A DNA stretch of 64,000 bases from Sorangium aterium (lineage in GTDB: Bacteria > Myxococcota_A > Polyangia > Polyangiales > Polyangiaceae): positions 124,001 to 188,000 of the forward strand of contig NZ_JAQNDK010000007.1 of assembly GCF_028368935.1 (NCBI RefSeq). The letters are read 5' to 3'. Shown in pieces: positions 34,040-42,704 of the stretch (positions within the stretch are counted from its first letter, which is position 1; each line of letters begins with the position of its first letter). A program made the position numbers and the translations under genes. A model generated the notes under the pieces. It worked only from the letters and a program-made list of their open reading frames with translations. It searched no databases and had not been told where the DNA came from.

Positions 34040-34367
34040 AGGCGGGCGCGCTGAGCGGCGGGAGCTTCTGAGGTAGGCACAACCGCATGGGCCTGGGCCC
34101 TCCGGCTCGACCGGAGCCCATCGTACCCATCAAGAGCACGTTATGCCTCTCCGCGGCGGTGATGTTGGGGGTGGCCTTCGCCGCGTCGCAGGGCTTCTCG
34201 GACCTCGCGAGGTCGTTGACCGAGCGCGGCGCGTCGTCGGCCCGTTGGGCTGCCAGGGGTCGGCCCAGGCCCCGGCAGAGCCAGGACGAAGCGGACCGTG
34301 CCGACGTGGCTCGGCCTCAGCGGCTCTCCGCGTCTGTCCTAGCTCGGTGCCTCGTCTATGCAGCCTG
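34040..34367. other. Flank of recombinase copy 3
   Basis: No gene recognised. Its right half (about 34270-34430) is similar to about 24560-24720, the region downstream of recombinase copy 2, which shows that the repeated mobile unit extends beyond the recombinase stop codon. Confidence 0.45.
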
Positions 34368-35540
34368 CTACTGTCGGCGCGGCCTTGCTCGCCCCTTCGG
34401 TGCCGCCGACAGCCCGAGCAGCCGACCGATCGCCTCGTGAACCACCCGGGCGGCCTCTATATCATCGAGCGCGACAGCGCGGCTCAGCGTGCGGGCGAGC
34501 GAGTCAACCAGCGCAGATCGAGGCGACGGGTCGGCCGGCGCGAGCTCAACACGTCCCAGGCTCACCGGCTGGGCCCACGTTGGGCCTGCGCCTTCCGAGG
34601 GGCTGCGATCCGTCGTCACGCTCCCCCGAAATCTCGACGAAAGTGACGGAACGCGACGGTTCGCCACCGCAAATTCGTTCCGCGAGGGTCTCTCAGGTGC
34701 CGAGGCGTCAGCGGCAGAAATGTCTATTATTCCAATTGGTTCCGACTGACGCTTGGCCGAGTCGTCTTCCGGCGTGGCCCAACGCGGGCCCAACGAACCG
34801 CCTGTGCAGGCGCCAGCGTCCGCCGCGGCGGGGGCGGGGACGTCGCCCGGGGGCGCCGTCTGACCGGGCGGCGCGCCGGAGGCGGAAGCTTCGGCGCTCG
34901 CCGAGCCGGTGTCTGCTCGAGCGGACGCGGGTTGGCCTTGGTCTCGAACAGCTCGGGTCGATTGACTCCCGCGCGTTGGAGGTGATCTCTGAAGCGTTCC
35001 GCCCCGTGACAACCCGGCAAGGGGTCCCCCTTGGGCCCGACGAAGACACGCCGATTGTCCGGCCAGAGCTCGCGATAAGCACGAAGCGCCTGCACCCCAT
35101 CAGGCGATAGTGCCCAGGCGCGGGGGTCATCGGTCTTGTTCTCATCGAGAACAACGGCTCCCCGGTCAAGGTCGACGTCCGACCATTCGAGAGTTCCGGC
35201 CTCGTCGGCTTGCATGCCCTCGCGCGTGAGGAAGCCATAGTAGATCCGGAAGCACAGCGGGACCATCTGACTCCTCATGGGGGGCTGATCGTCGTCAGGG
35301 TACAAGTAACCCTTTGCTTTATTATTCTCTATCTTCGGAATCCACCCGCGCGGCAGCGGGTTGTGCGTAACGATGCGCGCCGGATAGGCAGCCAGTGTCA
35401 ATAGTCGATGGATGACGATCGCAGTACTCCGGCGCGATCCGGGCTCCAGGTGCGTCGGCAGTCGAGACATCGCGTGGTCGGCATGGTCGAGTGAGAAGCG
35501 CACGAGGGGAACGGGGCCTGGCACGTCGAGCTCGGCTGAG
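34368..35540 (-). pseudogene. Tyrosine recombinase, frameshifted and split (recombinase-tail copy 3)
   Basis: Two frames make up the remnant. The upper part encodes FSLDHADHAMSRLPTHLEPG, IHRLLTLAAYPARIVTHNPL, then YGFLTREGMQADEAGTLEWS and DDPRAWALSPDGVQALRAYR, the core-binding domain and first half of the catalytic domain. After RAGVNRPELFETKAN the sequence loses homology, where intact relatives continue to the HxxR...Y part. The lower part resumes in another frame with SRFRGSVTTDRSPSEGAG, SALVDSLARTLSRAVALDDI and EAARVVHEAIGRLLG. The N-terminus is also missing. The protein is therefore inactive. This is the best preserved catalytic region among the four copies. Confidence 0.78.
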
Positions 35541-36190
35541 CCCAGCCCGCGGAGGCGCCGTCTCCGTCGGCCTCGGACTCGATATCGGGCTGTTCTCGCG
35601 CCCCGACAGCGACCGGGCGCGTCCGCGGCCGGCGCAGCGCCTGAGCGCGCGCCGCTCGCCGGGACGCCTCCCACCGGCTAGTACACAGCTTCATCCCCCT
35701 GTCTCTCCGCGCCTCCAAGGCCGCCGAGGCCAGCCAGCGCTGCCTGCTCCGCCAGCGGCACCTGCGCGGCCACCAGTTCCGCGAGCGCCGTCGCCCGCCG
35801 AGGCGCGCCGCTGCCAGCACCACCTCGTGCACGAGATCCCTCCACGCGAGAGGACCACCCTGGATCGCCGTGTCCAAGGCGTGGACAGCGACCGCCCACC
35901 GGCTGGACGCTGGCAGGGCTGAAGCCCAGGGCTCGCGCCTGGATACCCGGTCTCCGGGAGAGGCACCGGTGTTGCTACTCGGTACAGAGAAACAGAGAAA
36001 GAGTGAAGACGGTCGCTCGGTGGGCGGCTGCCCCCCCTCGTCCGGCGCCGGCGGCGGGACATCACGATGGCGAGGAGCCTCGTGACATCGGAGTCGGGCG
36101 TTCCCGTGGAGGGCACGACGCCTGACGTGCTGCAGACGCTCGGTCGTCGACACGCTTGCTTGCTGGCTCCGAGAGGGGCCCTGAGGTGGA
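35541..36190. other. Possible broken gene upstream of the desaturase
   Basis: The minus strand contains protein-like pieces in two frames: VAVHALDTAIQGGPLAWRDL with VHEVVLAAARLGG, and ATALAELVAAQVPLAEQAAL. Together they suggest a frameshifted helical protein between about 35680 and 35930, of unknown family. The 36050-36193 part holds the promoter of the desaturase gene, without a recognisable box. Confidence 0.35.
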
Positions 36191-36193
36191 TCT

Positions 36194-36988
36194 ATGGGGA
36201 TACCCGCTGCACAGGCACAAGGCGTCGTGCGCTCCGTCGCGTGGCGCGACCTCTGTCATCTCACGCCGCGCCAGATCGCGAGCGAGCTCCTCCTGCCGCT
36301 GCCCTGGCTGATTGGCTCGCTCGTCGCTTGTCGTGCGGGATGGTTCATCGCCGCCGGTGTCTGCTGGTTCTTCTTCTTTCTCACGGGGCTGCGGGTCGTC
36401 CATGGCGCGCAGCACTACAGCCTGGGCCTGCCGCGCTGGGCCCAGGACACGGTGCTCCTCGTGCTGAGCGTCCTGATGGCGGCCAGCATGCACGCGATCC
36501 AGGCGACCCACTGGCAGCATCACCGGGCTTGCCTCGACGAGACCGATGTCGAAGCGCGGCCGGCTCGCCTCTCGTGGTGGCGAGCGCTCGTCTCCGGGCC
36601 GATGTTCATCCTGACCCTCCACGTGCGTGGCGCCATGCTCGCGCGCCGCCGGCAGCGATGGTGGATCGCGGCGGAGATCCTCCTGATCGCCGCCCTGCTG
36701 GCCTCCGCGGCGTTCGGGCCCTGGGTCCTGCGGGTTCACGTCATGGCGATGCTGGCCGGCGAGTGCGCGACCGGCTTCTTCGCGGTATGGACCGTGCATC
36801 GCGGCTGCGACGGCGCCGGGCACGTCGCGCGCACGCAGCGCGGGAGATGGAAGCCAGTGCTCGCGTACAGCATGTTCTATCATCGAGAGCATCACTGGTT
36901 CCCACAGGTGCCCACCCCCCACCTGCGCGAGCTGGCGAGACGCCTCGATGCTGTCGCGCCCGTCGCTGCCGAGCACGAGGTGTACTGA
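36194..36988 (+). CDS. Fatty-acid desaturase family membrane protein
   Basis: 264 residues. Three histidine boxes mark the di-iron membrane desaturase/hydroxylase fold: HGAQH (HxxxH), HWQHH (HxxHH) and HREHH (HxxHH, followed by WFPQVPTPHL). Hydrophobic segments lie between and around them (LLPLPWLIGSLVACRAG, WFIAAGVCWFFFFLTGL, AAEILLIAALLASAAFG). The protein is short for an acyl-CoA desaturase and closer in size to fatty-acid desaturase-fold hydroxylases and ketolases, so the substrate is open. Flanked by recombinase debris on both sides, it may have been carried or left behind in rearrangement. All box histidines are present. Confidence 0.78.
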   Translation: MGIPAAQAQGVVRSVAWRDLCHLTPRQIASELLLPLPWLIGSLVACRAGWFIAAGVCWFFFFLTGLRVVHGAQHYSLGLPRWAQDTVLLVLSVLMAASMHAIQATHWQHHRACLDETDVEARPARLSWWRALVSGPMFILTLHVRGAMLARRRQRWWIAAEILLIAALLASAAFGPWVLRVHVMAMLAGECATGFFAVWTVHRGCDGAGHVARTQRGRWKPVLAYSMFYHREHHWFPQVPTPHLRELARRLDAVAPVAAEHEVY

Positions 36989-37051
36989 TGCGGTGACCTG
37001 ACCGGACCCCGCGTCGCGACGGACGGCGGTCCCTATCGTGCTGATCAATTT

Positions 37052-37396
37052 CTATGGAAAAGGCGAGGGGAGGCTCCGGCCGTCGCGTGCTGCTCGGTTC
37101 GGTCCTCGGCAGCTATCAGCAGGCGGCGGCCCGAGCTGCTGGCCGATCGCCGCATGGACGACCCGGGCTGCCTCCACATCCCCGAGGGCGACGGCTCGGC
37201 TCAGAGTGCCTGCGAGCGAGGCGACGACGGCCGCCCGAGGCGGCGTATGAACCGTCGCGAGCTCCCCGGGCCCGAGGTCCGGCGGCTGGGCCCGGGTTGG
37301 GGCCATGCCCTTCGAACGGGTGCGATCCGGGTTCACGGCTCTCGAAAACCTCGGAGAAGCGGCCTGCCGGCGTTGTGAGGAGGTGGCGACCCGCAC
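37052..37396 (-). repeat. Recombinase-tail repeat, copy 4
   Basis: Encodes FSRAVNPDRTRSKGMAPTRA, then TPPRAAVVASLAGTLSRAVA and LGDVEAARVVHAAIGQQLG. Same orientation and frame as copies 1-3. No recombinase core accompanies it. The 200 bp between its end and the histidine kinase gene hold no gene. Confidence 0.7.
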
Positions 37397-37595
37397 CTTG
37401 TCGTCCCAGGCCGACCGCTGGGTCCAGATCCCGAGCGCCTGGCCGCAGCTCGGGTCGAGCCTCGCGGTCTTCTACTCGGGCGTCGCTCGCCTCGGCGGAG
37501 ACGCGCCGCGCGCGTAGGCGAGCGCGGAGGGCCGCCGCTCGGGGGCGACGGTGCGTCCGAGTTGCCTCGGGCGCAAAATCGGACCAATCGAGACC

Positions 37596-39071
37596 ATGGA
37601 ATCAGCAGCGGCGCGGCGCCCGTCAGAGCTCGGCTCCTCAGGGCAGGTAAGCCTGAGCACGCTCCTCGGGATCGCGACATTTCTCCTCACGGGCGCGGCG
37701 ATCGCCGTGGCCGCCGCGCTCATGGTCGCCGCGACGACCATGCAGCAGGCCACCGGGATCCTCGGTGACGCGATCGAGAGCGTCCGCCTGGTGCACAGCC
37801 TGCAGATCGACCTCCTCCTCGATGCACATCAGATCAACCGCGACGCCGGGGCCGCCAGCGGTGGGCCGAGCTCCACCTTCCACGAGTGGGAGAGCGAGCT
37901 AAGGAAGGGCCTTGCGGAGGCTCACCATTACGTGAGCAGCCAGGAAGAGAGCGACGTGCTCATCGACGCGGAGCAGCGCGTCGATGAATACCTCGTCGGG
38001 CGTCGAGCCGCCGATGCCGGCGGCCCACCCCCCTCGTCGGACGCGCGGGCGCCGGCCATCGATTCGCTCGCCTTCGACGAGGCGTTCAAGGCCCTCGACC
38101 GCCTTGTCGAGATCAACCTCCATCAGGCCCGTGCGTCCAAGGCGCTCATCGAGCGTCTGGGCGGGCGCGCGACCGCCGCCGGCGTCGCGGCCGTCATCTT
38201 CTTCATGGCCGGCGCGTCCTTGGTCCTCATCAGCGCGCGGCGGCTCGTCTACGGCCCCATCGTCGCGATCCAGGAGGCGATCGGCCGCTACGGCGCGGGG
38301 GACCGCGCCGCGCGCGCGCCGCTCGTCGGGCCGCGCGAGCTCGGGGACATTGCGCGGGCCTTCAACAGCACGGCGGAGTCGCTGGAGCGCCAGCGCGAGG
38401 CGCAGTTCGCGTTCCTCGGCGGCGTGGCGCACGACCTCAGGAACCCGCTCTCGGCGCTCCGGCTGTCGGTCGGCTTCCTCAACGACGGAGGCCCGCCGTC
38501 GGAGCCGCGCGTGCAGCGGACCATGGCGCTCGTCGGACGGCAGGTCGATCGCCTCGAGCGCATGGTCGGGGACCTCCTCGACGCGTCACAGATCGAGGCG
38601 TGCAAGCTCGAGCTCCGGGTCGAGGACCGCGATCTGCGCGAGCTCGTGCAGGAGGCGGTCGAGCTCTACCGCCCGGTCTCGCCGGAGCATCCGATCGAGC
38701 TCTCGCTCCCCGAAGCGCCGGTGCTCGTCCGCTGCGATGCGACGCGGGTCCTGCAGGTGCTCAACAACCTCCTGTCGAACGCGCTCAAGTACTCTCCCGC
38801 CGGAGGCCAGGTCGACGTGACGGTCCACGGCGGCGCGGGCCGCGCGGAGATCGCGGTTCGCGATCGCGGGGTCGGGATCGATGCGGCGGATCTGGCGCAC
38901 CTCTTCGAGCCGTTCCGGCGCCTCAAGGCGTCGGCGGGCGCGATCCCTGGGACGGGCCTCGGGCTCGCCGTGGCGAAGCGCATCGTCGAGGCGCACGGCG
39001 GCCGCCTCCTCGTCGAGAGCGAGCTGGGCGCTGGCTCGGTGTTCCGGGTCGAGCTGCCGCGTGCGTCCTGA
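37596..39071 (+). CDS. Membrane-bound sensor histidine kinase
   Basis: 491 residues from the ATG at 37596. Two membrane segments (about 21-50 and 190-215: FLLTGAAIAVAAALMVAA, AAGVAAVIFFMAGASLVLIS) enclose a periplasmic sensor region of about 140 residues. A HAMP domain follows (YGPIVAIQEAIGRYGAGDRA). The HisKA domain has the phospho-acceptor His279 in VAHDLRNPLSALR, and the HATPase domain has the N box NNLLSNALKYSP and G boxes DRGVGID and GTGLGLAVAKRIVEAHGG. No response regulator is adjacent; the nearest stand-alone receiver is at 49.4 kb. The ligand is unknown. Confidence 0.88.
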   Translation: MESAAARRPSELGSSGQVSLSTLLGIATFLLTGAAIAVAAALMVAATTMQQATGILGDAIESVRLVHSLQIDLLLDAHQINRDAGAASGGPSSTFHEWESELRKGLAEAHHYVSSQEESDVLIDAEQRVDEYLVGRRAADAGGPPPSSDARAPAIDSLAFDEAFKALDRLVEINLHQARASKALIERLGGRATAAGVAAVIFFMAGASLVLISARRLVYGPIVAIQEAIGRYGAGDRAARAPLVGPRELGDIARAFNSTAESLERQREAQFAFLGGVAHDLRNPLSALRLSVGFLNDGGPPSEPRVQRTMALVGRQVDRLERMVGDLLDASQIEACKLELRVEDRDLRELVQEAVELYRPVSPEHPIELSLPEAPVLVRCDATRVLQVLNNLLSNALKYSPAGGQVDVTVHGGAGRAEIAVRDRGVGIDAADLAHLFEPFRRLKASAGAIPGTGLGLAVAKRIVEAHGGRLLVESELGAGSVFRVELPRAS

Positions 39072-39134
39072 GGGGAGACGCGGCGCTCGAGGCGCTCGCT
39101 GCTGGAAGTGATACCGCTCCGCCCGACCGTACGG

Positions 39135-40010
39135 TCAGGCGTCCTTTCCCGCCGCGCGCCGCCAGCGGTCCTCGCGGCGCACCGCCCGCCCCTCGCGCTC
39201 CAGCTTGATCAGGTGAGCCTCGAGGCTCAGCCGCGCGAGCGGCCAGACGAGCGGCGCCGTGTCGGCATAGGCGACCGGCAAGAGCGCCTCGATCGACGTG
39301 CCGCCCGCGCCGGCCGCGCTGGCCGCCTCGAGCGCCGCCAGCACCAGCCGCTCCCTCCCCAGCCGGTGCGCGATGTAGCGCCGGAACAGCGCCTCCGGCG
39401 CGTCGATCGGCCCGCCGTGCGCCGGCAGCACGACCCGCGCCCCGAGCCCCGCGAGCCGCTCGAGCTGCGCGAGGTACTCCGTCATGTCGCCCTCCCGGGG
39501 ATCGATCAGGATGGTCCCCTCGCCGGCCACCATGTCGCCGCAGACCAGGGCGCCCTGCGCCTCGTCGAGGAAGCAGAGGTGGTCGGGCGCGTGCCCCGGC
39601 GTGTGGAGCACCCGCAGCGCCATCGGCTCCGGCCCGCCGAGCCGCACCACCTCCCCGTCCGCGAGGTGGCGCGCGAGCGGGACGCCCGGGAGGCGCGGGG
39701 CCGCCTCGGCGTGCCCCCAGACCGGCAGGCCCAGCTCGGCCGCGAAGAAGCGCGCGCCCCCGACGTGGTCGGCGTGGTGGTGGGTCACCGCGATCGCCGC
39801 GATCGAGCGCCCCTGGGACGCGAAGCCGCGCGCCCACGCGAGCCACTCGCGGCGCTCGTCCTCGTACGGCGTGGCCGGCTCGACGAGCAGCACCTCGCCG
39901 CCGCCGAGCGCGTAGCTGTTCGTGTGGGTCGCGGGCGGCAGGGTCGGCGTGCGCGCGGGGAAGGCCTCCACGCCGCGCACGCCGGGCCCGACGGGCTGCG
40001 GGCGGATCAC
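39135..40010 (-). CDS. Metallo-beta-lactamase-fold hydrolase
   Basis: 291 residues from a GTG (40008-40010) that overlaps the thiolase stop (GTGA). The metal-binding motif THHHADH (HxHxDH) is followed by an HTPGHAPDHL histidine and CGDMVAGEGTILIDP (Asp ligand), then LPAHGGPI (last His). The C-terminal helical extension (LEAHLIKLEREGRAVRRE) resembles a winged-helix segment of LACTB2-like hydrolases, which act on RNA or thioesters. Co-translation with a thiolase suggests a thioesterase role in acyl-CoA metabolism, but the sequence does not decide this. Confidence 0.82.
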   Translation of the reverse strand: MIRPQPVGPGVRGVEAFPARTPTLPPATHTNSYALGGGEVLLVEPATPYEDERREWLAWARGFASQGRSIAAIAVTHHHADHVGGARFFAAELGLPVWGHAEAAPRLPGVPLARHLADGEVVRLGGPEPMALRVLHTPGHAPDHLCFLDEAQGALVCGDMVAGEGTILIDPREGDMTEYLAQLERLAGLGARVVLPAHGGPIDAPEALFRRYIAHRLGRERLVLAALEAASAAGAGGTSIEALLPVAYADTAPLVWPLARLSLEAHLIKLEREGRAVRREDRWRRAAGKDA

Positions 40011-41191
40011 CGCTCCACGACGACCGCGAGCGCCTCGCCGCCGCCGATGCAGAGCGTGGCCAGGCCGCGCTTCGCGTTCCGGTCCTTCATCGCGAAGAGC
40101 AGCGTCGTCAGGATGCGCGCCCCGCTCGCGCCGATCGGGTGGCCGAGCGCGACCGCGCCGCCGCGGACGTTGACCTTCTGGGCGTCGAGCCCGGAGAGCT
40201 TGTTCACCGCGAGCGCCACCACCGCGAACGCCTCGTTCACCTCGAAGAGGTCGATCTGGTCCGTCGGGATGCCGAGCTTCTTCGTGGTGTTCGCGATGGC
40301 CGCGGCCGGCGCCGTCGTGAACCACTCGGGCGCCTGCGCGGCGCCGCCATAGCCGACGATCCGCGCGAGCGGCGTGAGCTTGTGCTCCTTGACGGCGCGC
40401 TCGCTCGCCAGGACGAGCGCGCTCGCGCCGTCGTTGATCGACGACGCGTTGGCCGCGGTGATCGTCCCGTCCTTCTGGAACGCGGGCTTCAGCGACGCGA
40501 ACTTCTCGGGCTTGCCCGCGGGCGGGCCCTCGTCCTCCTTCACGACCACCGCGTCGCCCTTCTTCTGCGGGACGGAGACGGGCGCGATCTCCGCGGCGAA
40601 GAGCCCCTCGCGCTGGGCCGCGACCGCGCGGCGGAAGCTCTCCTTCGCGTACTCGTCCTGCGCCTCCCGCGAGAAGCCGTGCTCCCTGGCGCACGCGTCG
40701 CCCGCGGTGCCCATGTGGAAGTTGCCGTACGGGTCCCACAGGCCATCGTGGATCATGCCGTCCACGATCTTGCCGTCGCCCATGCGGTAGCCGGAGCGCG
40801 CCTGCGGGAGGTAGTAGGGCACGTTCGACATCGACTCCATGCCGCCGGCGACGACGACGTCCGCGTCGCCGAGCGCCACCGTCTTCGCGCCGAAGATGAC
40901 GGCCTGGAGGCCCGATCCGCAGACCTTGCTCACGGTGGTGGCCGGGACCTTGCTCGGGATGCCGGCGAAGATGGCGGCCTGCCGGGCCGGAGCCTGCCCG
41001 ATACCCGCGGACAGGACATTGCCGAGGAACACCTCCTCGACGGCCTCCGGAGACAGCTTTGCCCGCTCGAGCGCCGCCCGGATGGCGACCTCGCCCAGGC
41101 GGGGGGCGGGCAAGGGCGACAGTGCGCCCTGGAACGCGCCGATCGGCGTCCGGGCCGCTGCGACGATGTACACGGGGACGGGCAGGGTCAT
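40007..41191 (-). CDS. Acetyl-CoA C-acetyltransferase (thiolase)
   Basis: 394 residues from the ATG at 41191, chosen for its strong GGAGGAG site four bases upstream; the frame is open much further but not conserved. Catalytic residues: Cys91 in SKVCGSGLQAV, His in NEAFAVVALAV...GHPIGASGAR, and the second Cys in LCIGGGEALAV. The signature GGMESMSNVPYYL is typical of biosynthetic-type acetyl-CoA acetyltransferases (AtoB/PhaA). The reaction is reversible condensation of two acetyl-CoA to acetoacetyl-CoA, feeding ketone-body, butyrate or mevalonate routes. The gene order with an MBL-fold hydrolase through a GTGA overlap indicates an operon. Confidence 0.92.
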   Translation of the reverse strand: MTLPVPVYIVAAARTPIGAFQGALSPLPAPRLGEVAIRAALERAKLSPEAVEEVFLGNVLSAGIGQAPARQAAIFAGIPSKVPATTVSKVCGSGLQAVIFGAKTVALGDADVVVAGGMESMSNVPYYLPQARSGYRMGDGKIVDGMIHDGLWDPYGNFHMGTAGDACAREHGFSREAQDEYAKESFRRAVAAQREGLFAAEIAPVSVPQKKGDAVVVKEDEGPPAGKPEKFASLKPAFQKDGTITAANASSINDGASALVLASERAVKEHKLTPLARIVGYGGAAQAPEWFTTAPAAAIANTTKKLGIPTDQIDLFEVNEAFAVVALAVNKLSGLDAQKVNVRGGAVALGHPIGASGARILTTLLFAMKDRNAKRGLATLCIGGGEALAVVVER

Positions 41192-41807
41192 GATCTCCTC
41201 CAGCAGCGCTGATGCCATGTTATTCGATGACGCCGTCCATGCGCCTTGCGAATAGGCCTTGGGTACCTCGGTTGCCCCGGGGGGGCAAGCCGGCCCCGGG
41301 CGCCCCGCTGCCTGCGCGGCGGCGTGCACGGTTGCCTGCGCGGTTCGTTCGGTTCGTTCGGTTCGCGGGTTCACATCGATCGCCCCCTGCCTCGCGCCGC
41401 CGGCCGGGCTCTTCGCGACCCGGCTCTTCGCGACCCGGCTCCTCGCGACCCGGCTCCTCGCGATTCGCTTCGAGATCGTGTGTCGCCACCCAGCCGCCGC
41501 GCGCCGCGCCTCGCGGGACGGACGCTGCGGCCGCGCGCGGGCGCGGGAAACCGGGAGTAGAGCGCAGTCGTCGTGCGGACGCTCTCGGACGGAATCCAAG
41601 CTCCGCCCGAGCCGGATCCAGGCTGGCCCTGAGCGCCCTCCGGGCCGAGGCCCCGCCGACTCGTCGCCTCGGCGCGGCGCGCGGCGACGCTGGCGTGGGC
41701 CGGCGGGCGCTATGTGGTACGCCGGGGACGTCGCGTGTTACCGTGCGCGCCGATGGGGAAGGGGGGCTGTCCTCCCTGCGCCCGGGCGGACAAGGAGCGA
41801 ACGAGCG
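41192..41807. other. Intergenic region with short tandem repeats
   Basis: About 615 bp between divergent genes (thiolase, minus; peroxiredoxin, plus) without a convincing gene. It holds a run of GGTTCGTTC repeats near 41342-41364, a four-unit 15-bp repeat (41409-41468), and the peroxiredoxin promoter at its right end. The frames through it are repeats of Arg/Pro/Ala. Confidence 0.55.
41409..41468. repeat. 15-bp tandem repeat, four units
   Basis: CTCTTCGCGACCCGG is repeated four times in tandem with changes at one position in unit 3 and three in unit 4. Being 15 bp, it keeps frame in all readings. It lies in a non-coding interval. Confidence 0.75.
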
Positions 41808-42443
41808 ATGGTGAATGCAGGCGATCGTGCCCCCGATTTCTCTCTCGAAAGCGACAGCGGTAAGACGGTGGGCCTCACGGATTTCCCGGGCAAGACGGTC
41901 GTCCTCTACTTCTATCCAAAGGACGACACCCCCGGCTGCACGCGGGAGGCCCAGGCCTTCTCCGCGGCCCTGCGCGCCTTCGCCGAGGCCGGCGCCGTCG
42001 TGCTCGGCGTCTCCCGCGACTCCGTCGAACGCCACCGGAAGTTCAGGGACAAATACGATCTCGGGGTGACGCTCCTCAGCGATCCGGATCTCGCCGCGCA
42101 CAACGCCTACGGCGTCTACGGCGAGAAGTCGATGTACGGCAAGAAGGTGATGGGCACGATCCGGAGCACCTTCATCATCGGCCCCGACCGCGCGGTGAAG
42201 CACGCCTTCAGCGGCGTGAAGGTCGACGGACACGCGGACGAGGTGCTCGCGCTCGTGCGCGGAGGCGGCAGAGGCGAGGCGCCGCCCGCGCCTTTGGCAG
42301 GGGCGACCGCGAAGAGCGCGGCCAAGGCGCCTGCGAAGGGCGCGGCCAAGGCGCCTGCGAAGAGCGCGGCCAAGGCGCCTGCGAAGAGCGCGGCCAAAGC
42401 GCCTGCGAAGGGCGCGGCCAAGACGCCTGCGAAGACTCGATAA
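41808..42443 (+). CDS. bcp: Thioredoxin-dependent peroxiredoxin (Bcp/PrxQ) with Lys/Ala-rich tail
   Basis: 211 residues. The Bcp fold covers residues 1-150: APDFSLESDSGKTVGLTDFP, VVLYFYPKDDTPGCTREAQA with the peroxidatic Cys, VLGVSRDSVERHRKFRDKY, and STFIIGPDRAVKHAF. It reduces peroxides with thioredoxin-like donors. A second cysteine near PGCTREA is not present at +5, so resolution may be intermolecular. The C-terminal ~45 residues are repeats of the type KSAAKAPAK and KGAAKAPAK, encoded by near-identical 24-bp units. This basic tail is absent from ordinary Bcp proteins and recalls histone-H1-like nucleic-acid-binding tails. Confidence 0.9.
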   Translation: MVNAGDRAPDFSLESDSGKTVGLTDFPGKTVVLYFYPKDDTPGCTREAQAFSAALRAFAEAGAVVLGVSRDSVERHRKFRDKYDLGVTLLSDPDLAAHNAYGVYGEKSMYGKKVMGTIRSTFIIGPDRAVKHAFSGVKVDGHADEVLALVRGGGRGEAPPAPLAGATAKSAAKAPAKGAAKAPAKSAAKAPAKSAAKAPAKGAAKTPAKTR

Positions 42444-42704
42444 GGGACCGCATGAACCGTCGGACAACGACATAGCCGACTCGCGGCGTGCGGGCTGTCG
42501 ATCACCTGATGGATGGCATCGCGAGGGCCTCGGGCGCGTGGACGGCGCGCTCGCCAAGCTGGACGGGCCCCGCGCTTCATGAAAGAATCTGTGCCGTTGC
42601 TTGCAAATCGATGAAACTACCACGATACCAGGGCTCATCTCTCGATCCGCTTCGTGTCAGGTGGAGCGATGAGCGCTGGAGCGAGGGAGCGAGGGAGCTG
42701 GATT

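Noticed and set aside
40011-40739. N-terminal extension of the MBL hydrolase frame
   Set aside because: It overlaps the thiolase gene out of frame and has no conserved sequence; the GTG at 40010 forms a normal GTGA overlap.
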